This document shows, in pieces, positions 46,792 to 57,577 of a DNA stretch of 64,000 bases (the first letter of the stretch is position 1; every line of letters begins with the position of its first letter). A program made the translations under genes and the position numbers. This DNA comes from Mytilus galloprovincialis (taxonomy: Eukaryota; Mollusca; Bivalvia; Mytilida; Mytilidae), in assembly GCF_965363235.1 (NCBI RefSeq), contig NC_134840.1, positions 87,168,916 through 87,232,915 of the forward strand. Direction: 5' to 3'. The notes beneath the pieces were generated by a model. The model ran no database searches. It saw only the letters and a list, made by a program, of their open reading frames with translations, and was not told the origin of the DNA.

Positions 46792-47533
46792 TATCATTTT
46801 TTATCTGGGAGGGGGGCTGGTCAAAATACAGGGGTGGTCAAGTTTTTTACTGTATGTGGAAAAGGGGGGTTCAATTGTTTTTATAAATTCAAAGTAGGGG
46901 GATAATTACACATGAAAATAAGTATTTTGCATACTTCAAGAGACAAAATGTCTAGAAGAACATTACAACAGTCAAATCAAAATATATTCGTTTTTGATGT
47001 GTTTTGTCATTTAATTTTGCCATGCGATTATGGACTTTCCGATTGGATTCTCCTCTGAGTTCAGTATTTTTGTGATTTTACTTTTTACGTAAAGCTTAAG
47101 GTTAAGCAGCGTTCATATAATAGATTCCTCTTAATAAATAATGTGTTGTTATTGTTTCAAAAAGTAATTTTTTGAGTTACTTAGGATCAAGTTTTTTTTA
47201 TAGCACAATATAGGAAATTAGAAAAAAAAGTCAGAAAAAACTACTAAAAGCACTGGTTTGTTCTTCCTACTTATATTCATGGAAAATCCCTTATGGAAGA
47301 GCCCTATTTCAAGACAATTTTTCCTCAAATATGTTGTCATTTTCAATATTTTCGTGAAATTACAAGTGTTTTAGATGTTAAAATGTTCGTATGTAAATAG
47401 AGGGGGGATCAATTTTTTTAAATGTTTTTACTGGGGGGATCAAATAAAAATTGTGAAATATGGGGGGGATCAAGAAATTTTATATGTTTGATTTCAAAAT
47501 GACCAGCCCACCCCTCCCAGGTAAAAAATGATA
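46792..47533. mobile_element. 742-bp inverted-terminal element with poly-G patches
   Basis: Ends TATCATTTTTTATCTGGGAG and (inverted) TATCATTTTTTACCTGGGAG continue into GGGGGGCTGGTCA/TGGGCTGGTCA, about 33 bp in all. The inner parts of both ends carry GGGGGG and GGGGGATCAA. No coding frame. Confidence 0.8.
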
Positions 47534-47694
47534 AGTTTCAATATGATAACTAAAAAAACACGCAACTTTTAATCATCTAACAAAATAGAGTCTTTTTAGT
47601 AAAGGACAGTGTATGATTTAAGGCCGTTTTTTTTTTTTGATACACTGAATTTGAAAAGAAAAATTATGATAATTCAGTCAAATTGCACCTTTAT

Positions 47695-47850
47695 ATATAA
47701 AAAAAGATGTGATATGATTTGCCAATGAGACAACTCTTCACAAGAAACCAAATTACACAGAAATTAACAGATATAGGTCACCGGACGGCCCCTTCAACAA
47801 TGTGCAAAGCCCATACCGCAGTCAGCTATAAAAGGCCAGTTTCGAATGGT
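47695..47850 (-). repeat. mussel interspersed repeat, GAAGGCCGTACGGTGACC family
   Basis: Minus copy: AAAGATGTGATATGATTTGC, CAATGAGACAACTCTTCAC, GTCACCGGACGGCCCCTTCA, AGTCAGCTATAAAAGGCC. Confidence 0.7.
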
Positions 47851-47905
47851 AATCTATGATAACCAGTTCTAAAGCTACAAAATATAACCCTATCTCTATC
47901 TGGTA

Positions 47906-49138
47906 ATATATTATGGCAAGCCGTTCTCGTCAAAACTATGTTTAAACCCTTTTTTCGAAAAAAATTTAATTTAAAAACCTAAAATAACACACTGAGAAAT
48001 CGAAATTACACACTGAGATTTAAAAAAATAAAAAACACAAACTGAGAATTCAAAATTACACACTGAGATTTTAAAAAGACACACTGAGATGAAATAAATT
48101 GAAAAACACACACTGAGAATTGTTAATTACACACCGAGATTTCAAAAATACACACTGAGATTTCAAAAATACACACTGAGATTAATATGCAAATTACTAA
48201 TGAATATTCATGAGATGAATAATTCAACAGATTAATATCTTGATCTCAAGAACTCTTGTGATTATAATGAAATGCGATTCCTTCAACCAACATTCGTAAT
48301 AAATTTCAAGACTTAACATCGCTTATATTCATAAGCTAGTTTGTTGCCTATAATTCAGATCATTACTACCAGTAATTAAACATGGGTCCCTTTTCAAAAG
48401 TCTTCCAACTGTTTTCCTGATTTCGCTAGTTAATCTTTTATATTTTTGTTACGTTTATATGCTATAATAGACACTTTCCTTGGACGAGAGGAGAGAGTAA
48501 AAATTTCGCTGTATTCTTTTGCAGATTGTTCCAATGTTTTCTTATAATTTTAATAAAGTTTTTCATCATTTGGTTATATTTTGTAATAAGAGTAAGTGGG
48601 TATTTTTCTTGTTCTTGTATTTCTAAAGTTTTTTTTATTAATAATTTGGAACCAAATCGAAAGACTAACGAGTTATGTCCCCTTGTTGTTTTAAGCTTGT
48701 AATAGATTCAGTATGCTAATTAGATATGTGCGTATAAAAAGTGCGCACAAATCTCAGTGTGTAATTTTAAATTCTCAGTGTGTAATTCTAAATTCTCAGT
48801 GTGTAATTTTGAATTCTCAGTGTGTAATTTTAAATTCTCAGTGTGTGTTTTCAGTTTATTTATTCTCAGTGTGTCTTTTTGAAATCTCAGTGTGTAATTT
48901 TCAATTCTCAGTGTGCGTTTTTCATTTTTGTAATCTCAGTGCGTCTTTATGAAATCTCAGTGTGTAAATTTTTAATTCTCAGTGTGTAATTTTCAATTCT
49001 CAGTGTGTTTTTTTCAATTCTCAGTGTGTGTTTTGAAGTTTTTAATTCTCAGTGTGCTTTGTTGTAATTCTCAGTGTGTAAATTTTTCGAAAAATGGTTT
49101 AAACATAGTTTTGACGAGAACGGCTTGCCATAATATAT
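47906..49138. mobile_element. palindromic element with inverted CTCAGTGTGTAA arrays
   Basis: Terminal inverted repeats of about 55 bp begin ATATATTATGGCAAGCCG and run through TCTCGTCAAAACTATGTTTA nearly without mismatch. Inside the left end are nine units of ACACACTGAGA (47988-48185). Inside the right end are fifteen units of CTCAGTGTGT (48754-49082), the inverted form, with 15-30 bp spacing. The 550-bp centre is unique AT-rich DNA with no transposase frame. Short open frames across the right array are repeat artefacts. Superfamily not assigned; no clear target duplication. Confidence 0.82.
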
Positions 49139-49299
49139 CATACCAAATGCTCGCCTTATCAAGGGAAAACAATTAAATCCATCTCATTCCTTACCCTTGT
49201 TAAAAGCATTTAGAGTCCGAAATGAAGGATAACAATTGCATGTTTATAGTTCAGTTATATTGACAAAATTGTATTGGCAACCCCAAAACACATTCTGAA

Positions 49300-49640
49300 C
49301 TAATCCTATGTATACTAATGAGTAAGTGCGCATGAAATTACAAATTTCAGTCTGTAATTTTCAATACCTATATATCAATATGTACTTTTCATCTGTTTAG
49401 AGTGTGTGTAATTTAAATTCGTATTCTGTAAATTTGTTTTCTTATTCTGTAAATTTGTATAATTATTGTGTAATTTACAGTTTTCGATGTTCATTTTCGA
49501 ACATTTTACAACACAATAACTATATATTTTATATTCTCCGTGTTTAATATTTGTAATTCTCAGTTCATGTGTTTTTAAGCTTTTTAAACAAAGTTGTTTT
49601 TACTACTCTCGATGTGACTTTTTATTTAGCAATGTTATAA
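49300..49640 (+). repeat. degraded relative of the CTCAGTGTGTAA array
   Basis: Begins GTGCGCATGAAATTACAAAT, TTTCAGTCTGTAATTTTCAA, parallel to GTGCGCACAAATCTCAGTGT at 48740. It continues with decayed TGTAATTT, TTCTGTAAATTTGT and TTGTAATTCTCAGTTCATGT units. It lies just outside the intact element. Confidence 0.55.
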
Positions 49641-49739
49641 TTCAACATCAGAGAATGTTATTATCACAACTGACCACGAAAGACCACCACAGAGAAGTAA
49701 CAAAGTTCACTATATTTTTTTGGACTGATATTTAATAAT

Positions 49740-49905
49740 TTCCAACAATATAATTAAAAATAAGGAGATGTGGTATGATTGCAAATGAGACCAAAATACA
49801 AATGAAGTGGATGTGTAAGCAATTATAGCCAACCGTACGGCCTTCAACAATGAGTAAAACATATCTCGTGTGGTCGGCTTTAAAAGACTGTTTTAATGCT
49901 CCGCA
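49740..49905 (-). repeat. mussel interspersed repeat, GAAGGCCGTACGGTGACC family
   Basis: Minus copy: GGAGATGTGGTATGATTGCA, AACCGTACGGCCTTCAACAA, GGTCGGCTTTAAAAGAC. Confidence 0.65.
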
Positions 49906-50930
49906 TTTCGGCACACAAATACAACTAACATGTATTACTCTTTCAAAATTTTTAATTGATTCATTTCTCCAAATATTCTTCATAAACGATGTTAAAACCA
50001 ATAATAGCAATATACATTGTATGTACATGACTAAATACAATGCATACAATAAATGTTATTAATCATAAATAGATACTGAGTATTAAACAAAGAATAATCT
50101 AGGTATTGAGCCATATGCGTCTTTTTCAGTTGTAAATGAGCAAATCATTTATTAAGATCTAGGAGGAGTAAATAAATATTGTTATAAGTACAACCGAATT
50201 CAAATATAATTCTTTTCTATTTCGACAAATTTTACGTTCTCTTTATAAGATTTACATGTTAGAAAGCATGTTAAAGGTTAGAATTAAAACCATATTGGTG
50301 TTTTTTTTTACCTTTTTAATGGAAGTTAATCAAGGCTTATAAAATTACTTTATAAAAGATTCAGTATTCAAAGTATTTTGAAATGAACATTTATAATAAG
50401 ATATGCTAAAAATATAATGCTTGATTTTTTTGTTTGGTATTAAAAAGATCATAGTTTTTCATCCGATTCTTAACAAATTTCCGAAGTCTTCTATAGTACA
50501 GTTTAATATGGTGTATTAACGATGGTAAGTTTAATTTATAAACTATCAATATACGTTATTTAGAATAAGCCCTTATGTTTATTCAACTTGCATATCCATC
50601 AATGTAGGCATCGAATTAAAAAGCAACATATTTTCTTTCTAAATATGCTACTAAAAGCTAATTTGCTCTTCATTCGAGTGAATCTTTTATTTATATTGAA
50701 TGCTGAAAAGAGGTAATTTTCAAGTTAATTCATCTTTTTCTCTTTCTTTTTTAAAAGGTTATTTATTTTTTATTCCCATCCATACTTTCATATTCTGAAA
50801 GTTAAATTTTGTCTAATGTTTTTTCCTTATCCCAAAGGTTAGTATCAACAAGTTATGAAAACGCCATATGCATTCCACTTCTTGATCCTCATTTGTGACG
50901 ATAATTTCTATTGTTCTGATTTGATGTCAT
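49906..50930. other. intergenic DNA downstream of paralogue 4
   Basis: AT-rich, nothing coding. ATTAATCATAAATAGATACTGAGTATTAA occurs at 50058-50085 and again at 52156-52184 in the 5' intron of paralogue 4, a small unexplained duplication flanking the gene. Confidence 0.45.
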
Positions 50931-52133
50931 TTAATAAATTGGCATGGATGATCCTGGATATGAGGATTGGCCTTGGTAATAAGATCCACCAGCTGATGGG
51001 TAAGATCCACCTAATCCACCATAAGATCCACTCAAACCACCGTAAGCTCCACCTAAACCTCCATAAGATCCACTCATACCACCATAAGATCCACCTAATC
51101 CACCATAAGATCCACCTAATCCACCATAGGATCCACCTAATCCACCATAAGATCCACCTAATCCACCATATGATCCACTCATACCACCATAAGATCCACC
51201 TAATCCGCCATATGATCCACCATAAGATCCACCATAGGATCCACCTAATCCTCCATAAGATCCACTCATTCCACCGTAATATCCACCTCCCATGCCTCCA
51301 CCGTATCCTCCGGAGAATCCTCCATATCCACCACCGTACCCCTTTCCACCACCATATCCACCGCCATATCCGCCACCGTATCCCTTTCCATATCCTTTAC
51401 CGCCATATCCTGAAAAAAAATATATAAGTTCTTATTACATTAATAATTCAAAATCACTTAATAATTTGAAACCAACCATCACAAATGAGTAGCTTTTCGT
51501 TTCGAACTTCATGCATATTTAAATCAGCGAAGTTTACAAGGTTGTTCAATGCTAGTCCTGTTAAATAATTAATTCAAGTGGGTCATCAGATATTTTCTTC
51601 AACAACAAATATTAAGATCACGTTCCTAGAACATGTGCAAATATATATGTATGTCCAAAATCGGCACCCCCCCTCCTATGGCATTGAGCTTTCCTAAAGT
51701 GATAACAATTGCCCGGTAGATAAATACTAACCAACCTCTCAAAGAAACTCAAGAAGTTTTTTTTAATATCTAAAGGGTACTATATATATTTATCTTGCAT
51801 CTATTTCATTTAATTTAAATACACGCTGTTAAAAATCATTGTTACTCGTTTAATTCAAATTTGCAAGGTTCACGAATATTCATTTATAACTATCATGAAC
51901 ATAGGAATAACAGAATGTGTATGAAATGATCTTTGAATGTATTTCTTTTGTGTCAGATAATTATAGATATGATACAGATGACAAATCGATGAAATATTTA
52001 GAACCCTAACTTTACCTCCGTGTCCGTATCCTCCTCCTCCATGTCCATATCCTCCTCCTCCGTGTCCGTACCCTCCTGCTGATACAACAGCGGCTAGGGC
52101 AACAGTTACGGCAACAGCAAGGATGAATCTCAT
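50931..52133 (-). CDS. secreted Gly/Tyr-rich repeat protein, paralogue 4 (divergent)
   Basis: Two coding exons: 52016-52133 (118 nt, phase 1) and 50931-51409 (479 nt), 198 residues. Signal peptide MRFILAVAVTVALAAVVSA, then three GYGHGGG units in exon 1 in place of the single GYGKGHGG of the others. Exon 2 opens [20 protein letters not shown], passes through GGMGGGYYGGMSG and is then almost entirely (L/M)(G/S)GSYGG repeats. The YGGSMGGY block of genes 1-3 is absent. The C-terminus, SSYPGSSMPIY, keeps only the final Ile-Tyr of the others. Splice sites (CGGAG|GTAAAG, TTTTTTCAG), the 5' exon (end 52493) and the promoter are conserved, so this is a true paralogue with a remodelled repeat region and perhaps a different mechanical role. 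It could also be called a shematrin-like or generic glycine-rich secreted protein. Confidence 0.87.
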
Positions 52134-52537
52134 TTTCTGGACAAAAAGGAAATTTTATTAATCATAAATAGATACTGAGTATTAACAAAAGAATACTAAT
52201 CATAAAAAAAAAAATGACAATGATAATAATTTTGCTGTGCTTATCTACTGAATAATTTCCTGGTTGTTTCATTGATGTAAACTTGGCTTGCACTGTTTGC
52301 TTTTTAAAAGTGAAAAGACCTCAGAGACATTGCCTTATTTTTCATTGTCCCTACTTTGGAAGTGTCCGATATTCTCCCTCTTTTTTATTTTTTTTTATTC
52401 GTATTCATAAATAGTTATTTCATTCAATATTCTTTGAATTATATGCTTTTCTTTGAAATATACTAGTATATATGTGTGTTTTTCGTACTTACGATTTGGT
52501 TAGATAGTTCCAAATAATTGTGGATATTAGGACAGCG

Positions 52538-52680
52538 ATCTTTATATATATAGCTAGTTTAATGATGTCATCAGATGGTGTACATTTCAGACCTCAAATA
52601 ATATTGTAACAAGTTATTATGCAAATCTCTATATCAGGAAGACTTCTGGTCATTGGTCACAGTGTCATTTTATATAATAA
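52538..52680 (-). promoter_or_regulatory. promoter of paralogue 4 (TATA box plus conserved module)
   Basis: TATA run CTATATATATAAAG at about 52553-52540, 5' exon end at 52493 (GTAAGTACG). Upstream lie GATGACATCATTAAAC, AGGTCTGAAATGTACACC, TTGTTACAATATTATT, ATTTGCATAATAA, CAGAAGTC and ATATAAAATGACACTG. The module is as well conserved as in paralogues 1-3 although the protein has diverged. Confidence 0.75.
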
Positions 52681-53002
52681 TTTTACACTTTATGATCAGA
52701 CAGAATGATCTTGAACTTTCCTTGACATTTTGCGCCAATTGACATGTGTACTTTCAGACGGTGGTACCTCTTATAAATAATTAAGATTGAACAAAAAAAT
52801 AAAACGTACATGAACACAACCGAAAATAATGGACAATACTAAAGGGGGTTGGGTTCAAATTATAAAGCACTTCATCTTTTCCAAAGAAAATATGCAAATA
52901 TCCAAATGAACGTTTCGTATTCGAGTACATTGTGATATTGTTATGACATTATTTTTTCTTCTTAAAAAATGACTTTACAACAAGCTGAAGCCTGATGGAG
53001 TG
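52681..53002. other. spacer upstream of paralogue 4
   Basis: No recognised repeat or gene between the promoter module and the foldback element. Confidence 0.35.
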
Positions 53003-53446
53003 TAGAATCATATTCAAAACAGTGTGGCTGTGGCCATTGATTGACGACCTAAATCATCCCATTGACTGGGACAGATTAGGTGAACTTGTGTCTGTAAAAA
53101 CCACTGCTCACACCTTACTTATTATAGAATTTAAAATGTGGGGTCACCAAAGGTTCTTAAAGCTTTTAATATTAAAATAATTCGAAAAATTAATCAGGAA
53201 TAACCTTTATGTTTTGATTCATATTATTGATATAAATCAAAACATCGTGTTAATCCTGAATAGTTTTTCGAATTACTTTATTCAGGCGTTGAGAACCTTT
53301 GGTGACACCACAGTTTAAGTGTCTTTAACAAGTACATAGTGATCAGTGGTCGTTACAGACAAACGTTCACCTAATCTGTCCCAGTCAATAGGATAATTTA
53401 GGTCGTCAATCAATGGCCACAGCCACACTGTTTTGAATATGATTCT
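53003..53446. repeat. long foldback element, whole, about 170-bp outer arms
   Basis: Left AGAATCATATTCAAAACAGT...CACCAAAGGTTCTTAA, right the inverted form, and the centre (53175-53281) is itself inverted (AATTCGAAAAATTAATC.../...TTCGAATT). The whole 444 bp can fold. A half copy is at 1261-1477. Open frames on both strands arise from the symmetry. Confidence 0.8.
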
Positions 53447-53674
53447 AAATGCAGCGCGTTGATTGCTTAAACACAAAGGTCGGCCGGTAACACTGACAAA
53501 CGCAAACTCACAAAAAAAAAACAATATTTATTATTTTTAAAGACTTATTATAACTGTACTTATAAAATTATAAATCACTGGTTAGATAATATAAGAATTA
53601 TAATGTTAAATTTATCCATCAGGCAACTATAAAGCTATAAACATAAAAAAAAAAAATGCTCTTGTTTATTAAGG

Positions 53675-53870
53675 AGGGGCGAAAGGTACCAGGGGGACTT
53701 CAAACTAATAAATCGAAAATCAACTGACAATGTCATAGCTAAAAATTAAAAAATAATAAAACAATCAGACAAACAATAGTTCACAAATCACAACATAGAA
53801 AACTAAAGACTGAGCTATGAGAACCCAACCAAAACTGGGGTGATCTCAGGTGCTCTGGAAGGGTAAGCAG
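53675..53870 (-). repeat. mussel interspersed repeat, GACTTATGAGTTTGA family
   Basis: Minus copy: GGGGCGAAAGGTACCAGGGG, TCACAACATAGAAAACTAAA, AACTGGGGTGATCTCAGGTG; same succession as 14650-14830. Confidence 0.6.
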
Positions 53871-53999
53871 ATTATTATGTTTAGTACGAAAGATTGACTG
53901 CATTTCTAAATTATTCCTTCCAAATAATATGTTTAATTCAATTTATTTTAAAGATTAGTACGGAATCTGTTTTGGTAAGATTGAATTTTGAATTATCTA

Positions 54000-55600
54000 G
54001 ATTTAGCTCTTATTTACGAAAATTTCAAAACAATCTAACATCTTCCTTGTGAGCAGCATCCCTCTATTGAGGAATTCATGATAGTTAGGAACATCATCTA
54101 TATATCGGAAGGTTTAGTAAGGATACTGCTAACATATTTTCTTTCTTCCTTCCTGAGAAGTTCCTGCATGAATAAAGTCTCATAAGAATAAAGGAATAAG
54201 TCGGAAAGAATATAGGAGCACAGTTGGTTCCTTTGGAGATGATGATTATTTGTTGAAATAAAGTCCTCCAAACGTAACAAATATGTTATCAATCAAGAAA
54301 TCAAGCATGCTGATAAGGTTTAGTAAGGATACTGCTAACATATTTTCTTTCTTCCTTCCTGAGAAGTTCCTGCATGCATAAAGTCTCATAAGAATAAAGG
54401 AATAAGTCGGAAAGAATATAGGAGCACAGTTGGTTCCTTTGGAGATGATGATTATTTGTTGAAATAAAGTCCTCCAAACGTAACAAATATGTTATCAATC
54501 AAGAAATCAAGCATGCTGATAATCTAAATTTTAGAGCATTTATCGTTTGAATCAGAGTGATTTTTTTTACAAAGTATGATTTATCCCTCCATAAGGCAAG
54601 ATACTATTATCCACGTTGGCCATTCTTTTTTTTATAAAACAAAGCTATACAAACTCTTTCAATTTGTCTTTTAGTTTGGAATGGGGATTACTTGTATAAA
54701 GTGTAGAACAGTCAAATGTTTTAATACTATTGCAAGAATCAGGAATTGTATGTAATTCAAAAGATCTTTGAATTTTTTTAGTATTCACATCATATCCACG
54801 CCACCTCTAGACCAGGCAGTTTCACACAATAACTTTTAAGCCCGGCTTTGATTGCTGATAAAAATGTTAGTAATTTGGAAAGAATTTTTGTGGAGAGTTT
54901 GGAAGACCCAGTAATATACCGTTGTTTAAAGACAATTATGTAGTATATGTATCCAATAAAGTGATGGAAGATCCAGTTCTTTATCTTTGGTTGAAATTCC
55001 AAAGGAACATAGAACAGACTTATGATTATCCAGGATTTTCTCTTTGGTTAGTGCTGTGAGAATATATGTTGAGTTTCAAAGTGAGTTGTCAAAACCTAAT
55101 TCATTTATCAAGCAGTTTATGTAATGTGATTTACACATAAAAACGATGCTTTTTGTGGCTTTATCTGCGGGGACACAGCATATTTTTCATGGAGGTAGGA
55201 CAAGTGATTCGCAACATTTGGGTCTTTAAAGATTGATGTAGTATGGGTATTGATAGACCCGTTTATTTTCTTAATTTGGATTTGTAACATCGACCTCACA
55301 GCCTGAATCAATTGGGAAAGAGTATCAACGTCTTGTTCTTGGGTTAAACCTACTGCCTGGTATAATCCTCACTAAATCCATCAGTATTTCGAAGTTGTGT
55401 TGCCAAACAATGGATATTTCATGATATTTCGTACTTTTGGATAATACATTTTCGAAATAACGTTGTCAGTCGGATTATCATTCGAATGGGGAAGTAGCAC
55501 AGATGGTTTATACTTGAAGTCCGTCGTCCATATTGAGATCGTTCCACTAAACTCGGCAATAAGTTGTCGACCAAAAAGTCCAGCATTTCGGTTATTTCGA
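54000..55600 (-). mobile_element. Penelope-like retroelement, decayed fragment
   Basis: On the minus strand, from about 55600 downwards, pieces resemble the N-terminal part of a Penelope-like element polyprotein (YLHEKYAVSP near 55190). Further along is a reverse-transcriptase segment with DLFLYSYETLFMQELL and the catalytic-type YIDDV (about 54085-54105). The fragment is broken in many places and incomplete at both ends, clearly a fossil. The part before the catalytic motif is present twice in tandem (54111-54522). Confidence 0.8.
54111..54522 (-). repeat. 206-bp tandem duplication within the Penelope-like fragment
   Basis: 54111-54316 and 54317-54522 are head-to-tail copies; both begin GGTTTAGTAAGGATACTGCT and end CAAGCATGCTGATAA. 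I see about one difference between them, so the duplication is recent compared with the decay of the element. Confidence 0.9.
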
Positions 55601-55795
55601 CTTCGATGTATTTGTTGTGGGAATCAATTATGATTCTTCACAAAGTAAGATTTTTCATGACTGGAAATGGGAATGTTTATCTACGTTTCCTATTTTTATA
55701 GAAAAGGCTCTGTCTAATGACATGAGATAGTCCACATTTCAATTGAGCATGGGCATAGTAAATAAAGCGTAGAAAAATCAAAGGTTATGGTGTAA
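55601..55795. other. edge of the Penelope-like fragment, nothing further recognised
   Basis: May still belong to the retroelement; I could not follow the similarity. Confidence 0.3.
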
Positions 55796-56235
55796 ATGTA
55801 AATAAAGGCAACAGTAGTATACCGCTGTTCAAAACTCGTAAATCGATGGACAAAAAACAAAATCGGGGTAACAAACTAAAACTGAGGGAAACGCATTAAA
55901 TATAAGAGGAGAACAACGACATAACATTAAAATGCAACACACACAGAAACGGACTTAGCATTAGAAAAATCCGATGAGAATAACAAATATAACATCAAAA
56001 CCAAATACATGAATTTGAGATAGAAAAGTATTGTGACACGTCTTATAGTAATGTGAATTCACACTCAAATATAAGAGAAAACAAACGACACAACGTTAAA
56101 ATGTAACACACACAGAAACGAGCTATAATACAACAATGGCCATATTCCTGACTTGGTACAGGACATTTTTTAAAGAAAAAAATGGTGGGTTGAACCTGGT
56201 TTTGTGGCATGCCAAACCTCCCGCTTTAATAGCAA
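55796..56235 (+). repeat. two copies of the AGTATACCGCTGTTC repeat family
   Basis: 55796-55965 is the 5' part; 56040-56235 repeats the 3' part (AATGTAACACACACAGAAACG, GCCATATTCCTGACTTGG, GGTTTTGTGGCATGCC). Together they outline a repeat of about 300 bp. Confidence 0.6.
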
Positions 56236-56337
56236 TGTTAAATATAACATTAAAATGACAACATAACCTTACAGGACTACAATACAAATTAATTGGAGAA
56301 CATATTAGACAAAGAAACACATGAATAATAGCTAACA

Positions 56338-56525
56338 AAAGGCACCAGGTTTAAAATTAATACGCCAAAAGCACGCTTCATCCACATAAGACTTACCAGT
56401 GACTCCCAGATATAAAAGTTCGAAAGTCAAAACAAGTTCAAAGTTGTACAGCACTGAGGATCAAAAGTTCAAAAAGGTTGTGCCAAATACGGCTAGGGTT
56501 TTCTGCTTGGGATAAGAACATCCTT
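56338..56525 (+). repeat. common mussel interspersed repeat, GCGCGTTTCGTCTAC family
   Basis: GGCACCAGGTTTAAAATTAA, CACGCTTCATCCACATAAGA, AAGTTGTACAGCACTGAGGA, GTGCCAAATACGGCTAGGG; diverged copy of 7846-8035. Confidence 0.65.
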
Positions 56526-57351
56526 AATGTGCCTCTTTTATGTCATGAAAGAGGGATGAAAGATACCAGAGGAACCTGCAAGGTGGTGGTTGTTATTGGT
56601 TGCTGTTGTATTTTTCCTTTCTATGTTTTTTGTAGTTATATTGTTTCTTTTTTTTAATTTTATGGTAAGGTTTTTTTTTTCATTATGAAAGACTATAGTG
56701 ACCTAGTTATGATTCTATTTAGATGAAAAATATTGGCATTTTACCGAGTTTTTGTTTTACAAATGTGACAATTTGACAAATGAAGATTTTTTTGTCAAAA
56801 GTAGATTAACTTCAGATACAACTTGGAGGAATAAAATCAAAAGCCCTGTCCAACATAATTTTGTGCCAGTGAATAAATAACCCCAAAAAACATGCACTGT
56901 GTAAATCTTTTTCTGGGGTGACTACTGTGATGCAAGATATGACTAATGATTTGTCTGATTTTTGACAACTGATATAATCACATTGAAAAGATGAATTGAT
57001 TTCCACTGAAGGAAATTTTGACCATTTTCTAACAAGACTTTAGAAAAAAAATATTATTTCTGTTTTCTGAAGAATCTTATTAATCCCCATGCAGTGTTAG
57101 ACAAATGACGTTTGAATTCATTAAAATAATAGAATAGATAATGAGGGGGAAAACTGCAATTATGAAAACTTGACATAAAATATCAAATTGTTTGGAAAGT
57201 TGGCATGATATTGACAAAATCTTCATCTTTTTGCTCTTGTTGAAAATGTTACAAAATTACTTCAAATGAAAGTTGTCTCAATGTTTTTATTGTTGAGTTT
57301 ATAATTACATGTTTTTACAGCAAATACTCCTTCATCTAGTGATTACAAACT
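56526..57351. other. intergenic DNA between the repeat cluster and the MITE
   Basis: A short AAAGATACCAGAGGAACCTG repeat remnant at about 56558-56580; otherwise nothing recognised. Confidence 0.35.
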
Positions 57352-57577
57352 GGTATACTGTGGATTCATTATTTTTCTTGAATACCAATTTTCGTAGATT
57401 TCATAGGTACAGCTACAGGTTAACCAGGAATTTAAATGTTCGATGAATTGCAAAGTTTCCATAGGCTTGTATGCAGACTTTGGCAAAACCACATAAATAA
57501 AAAATATTCAAGAGAGTGTTAGTTTTGTTCAATCCCAAAATTAGTGACCATGAAAATAAATGAATCCACAGTATACC
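57352..57577. mobile_element. 226-bp MITE
   Basis: Ends GGTATACTGTGGATTCATTA and (inverted) GGTATACTGTGGATTCATTT. TGTGGATTCATTATTTT with ACCAATTTTCGTAGATTTC resembles a MITE I recognise as widespread in bivalves. The 68-codon frame across it is not a gene. Confidence 0.75.

Noticed and set aside
48713-49176. CRISPR-like array of CTCAGTGTGTAA
   Set aside because: Units are short with irregular spacing and no unique spacers, the array occurs in inverted form inside a TIR element, and the genome is animal.
52995-53524. Two protein-like frames reading IIFKTVWLWPLIDDLN on opposite strands
   Set aside because: Both come from the two arms of the 53003-53446 foldback element.
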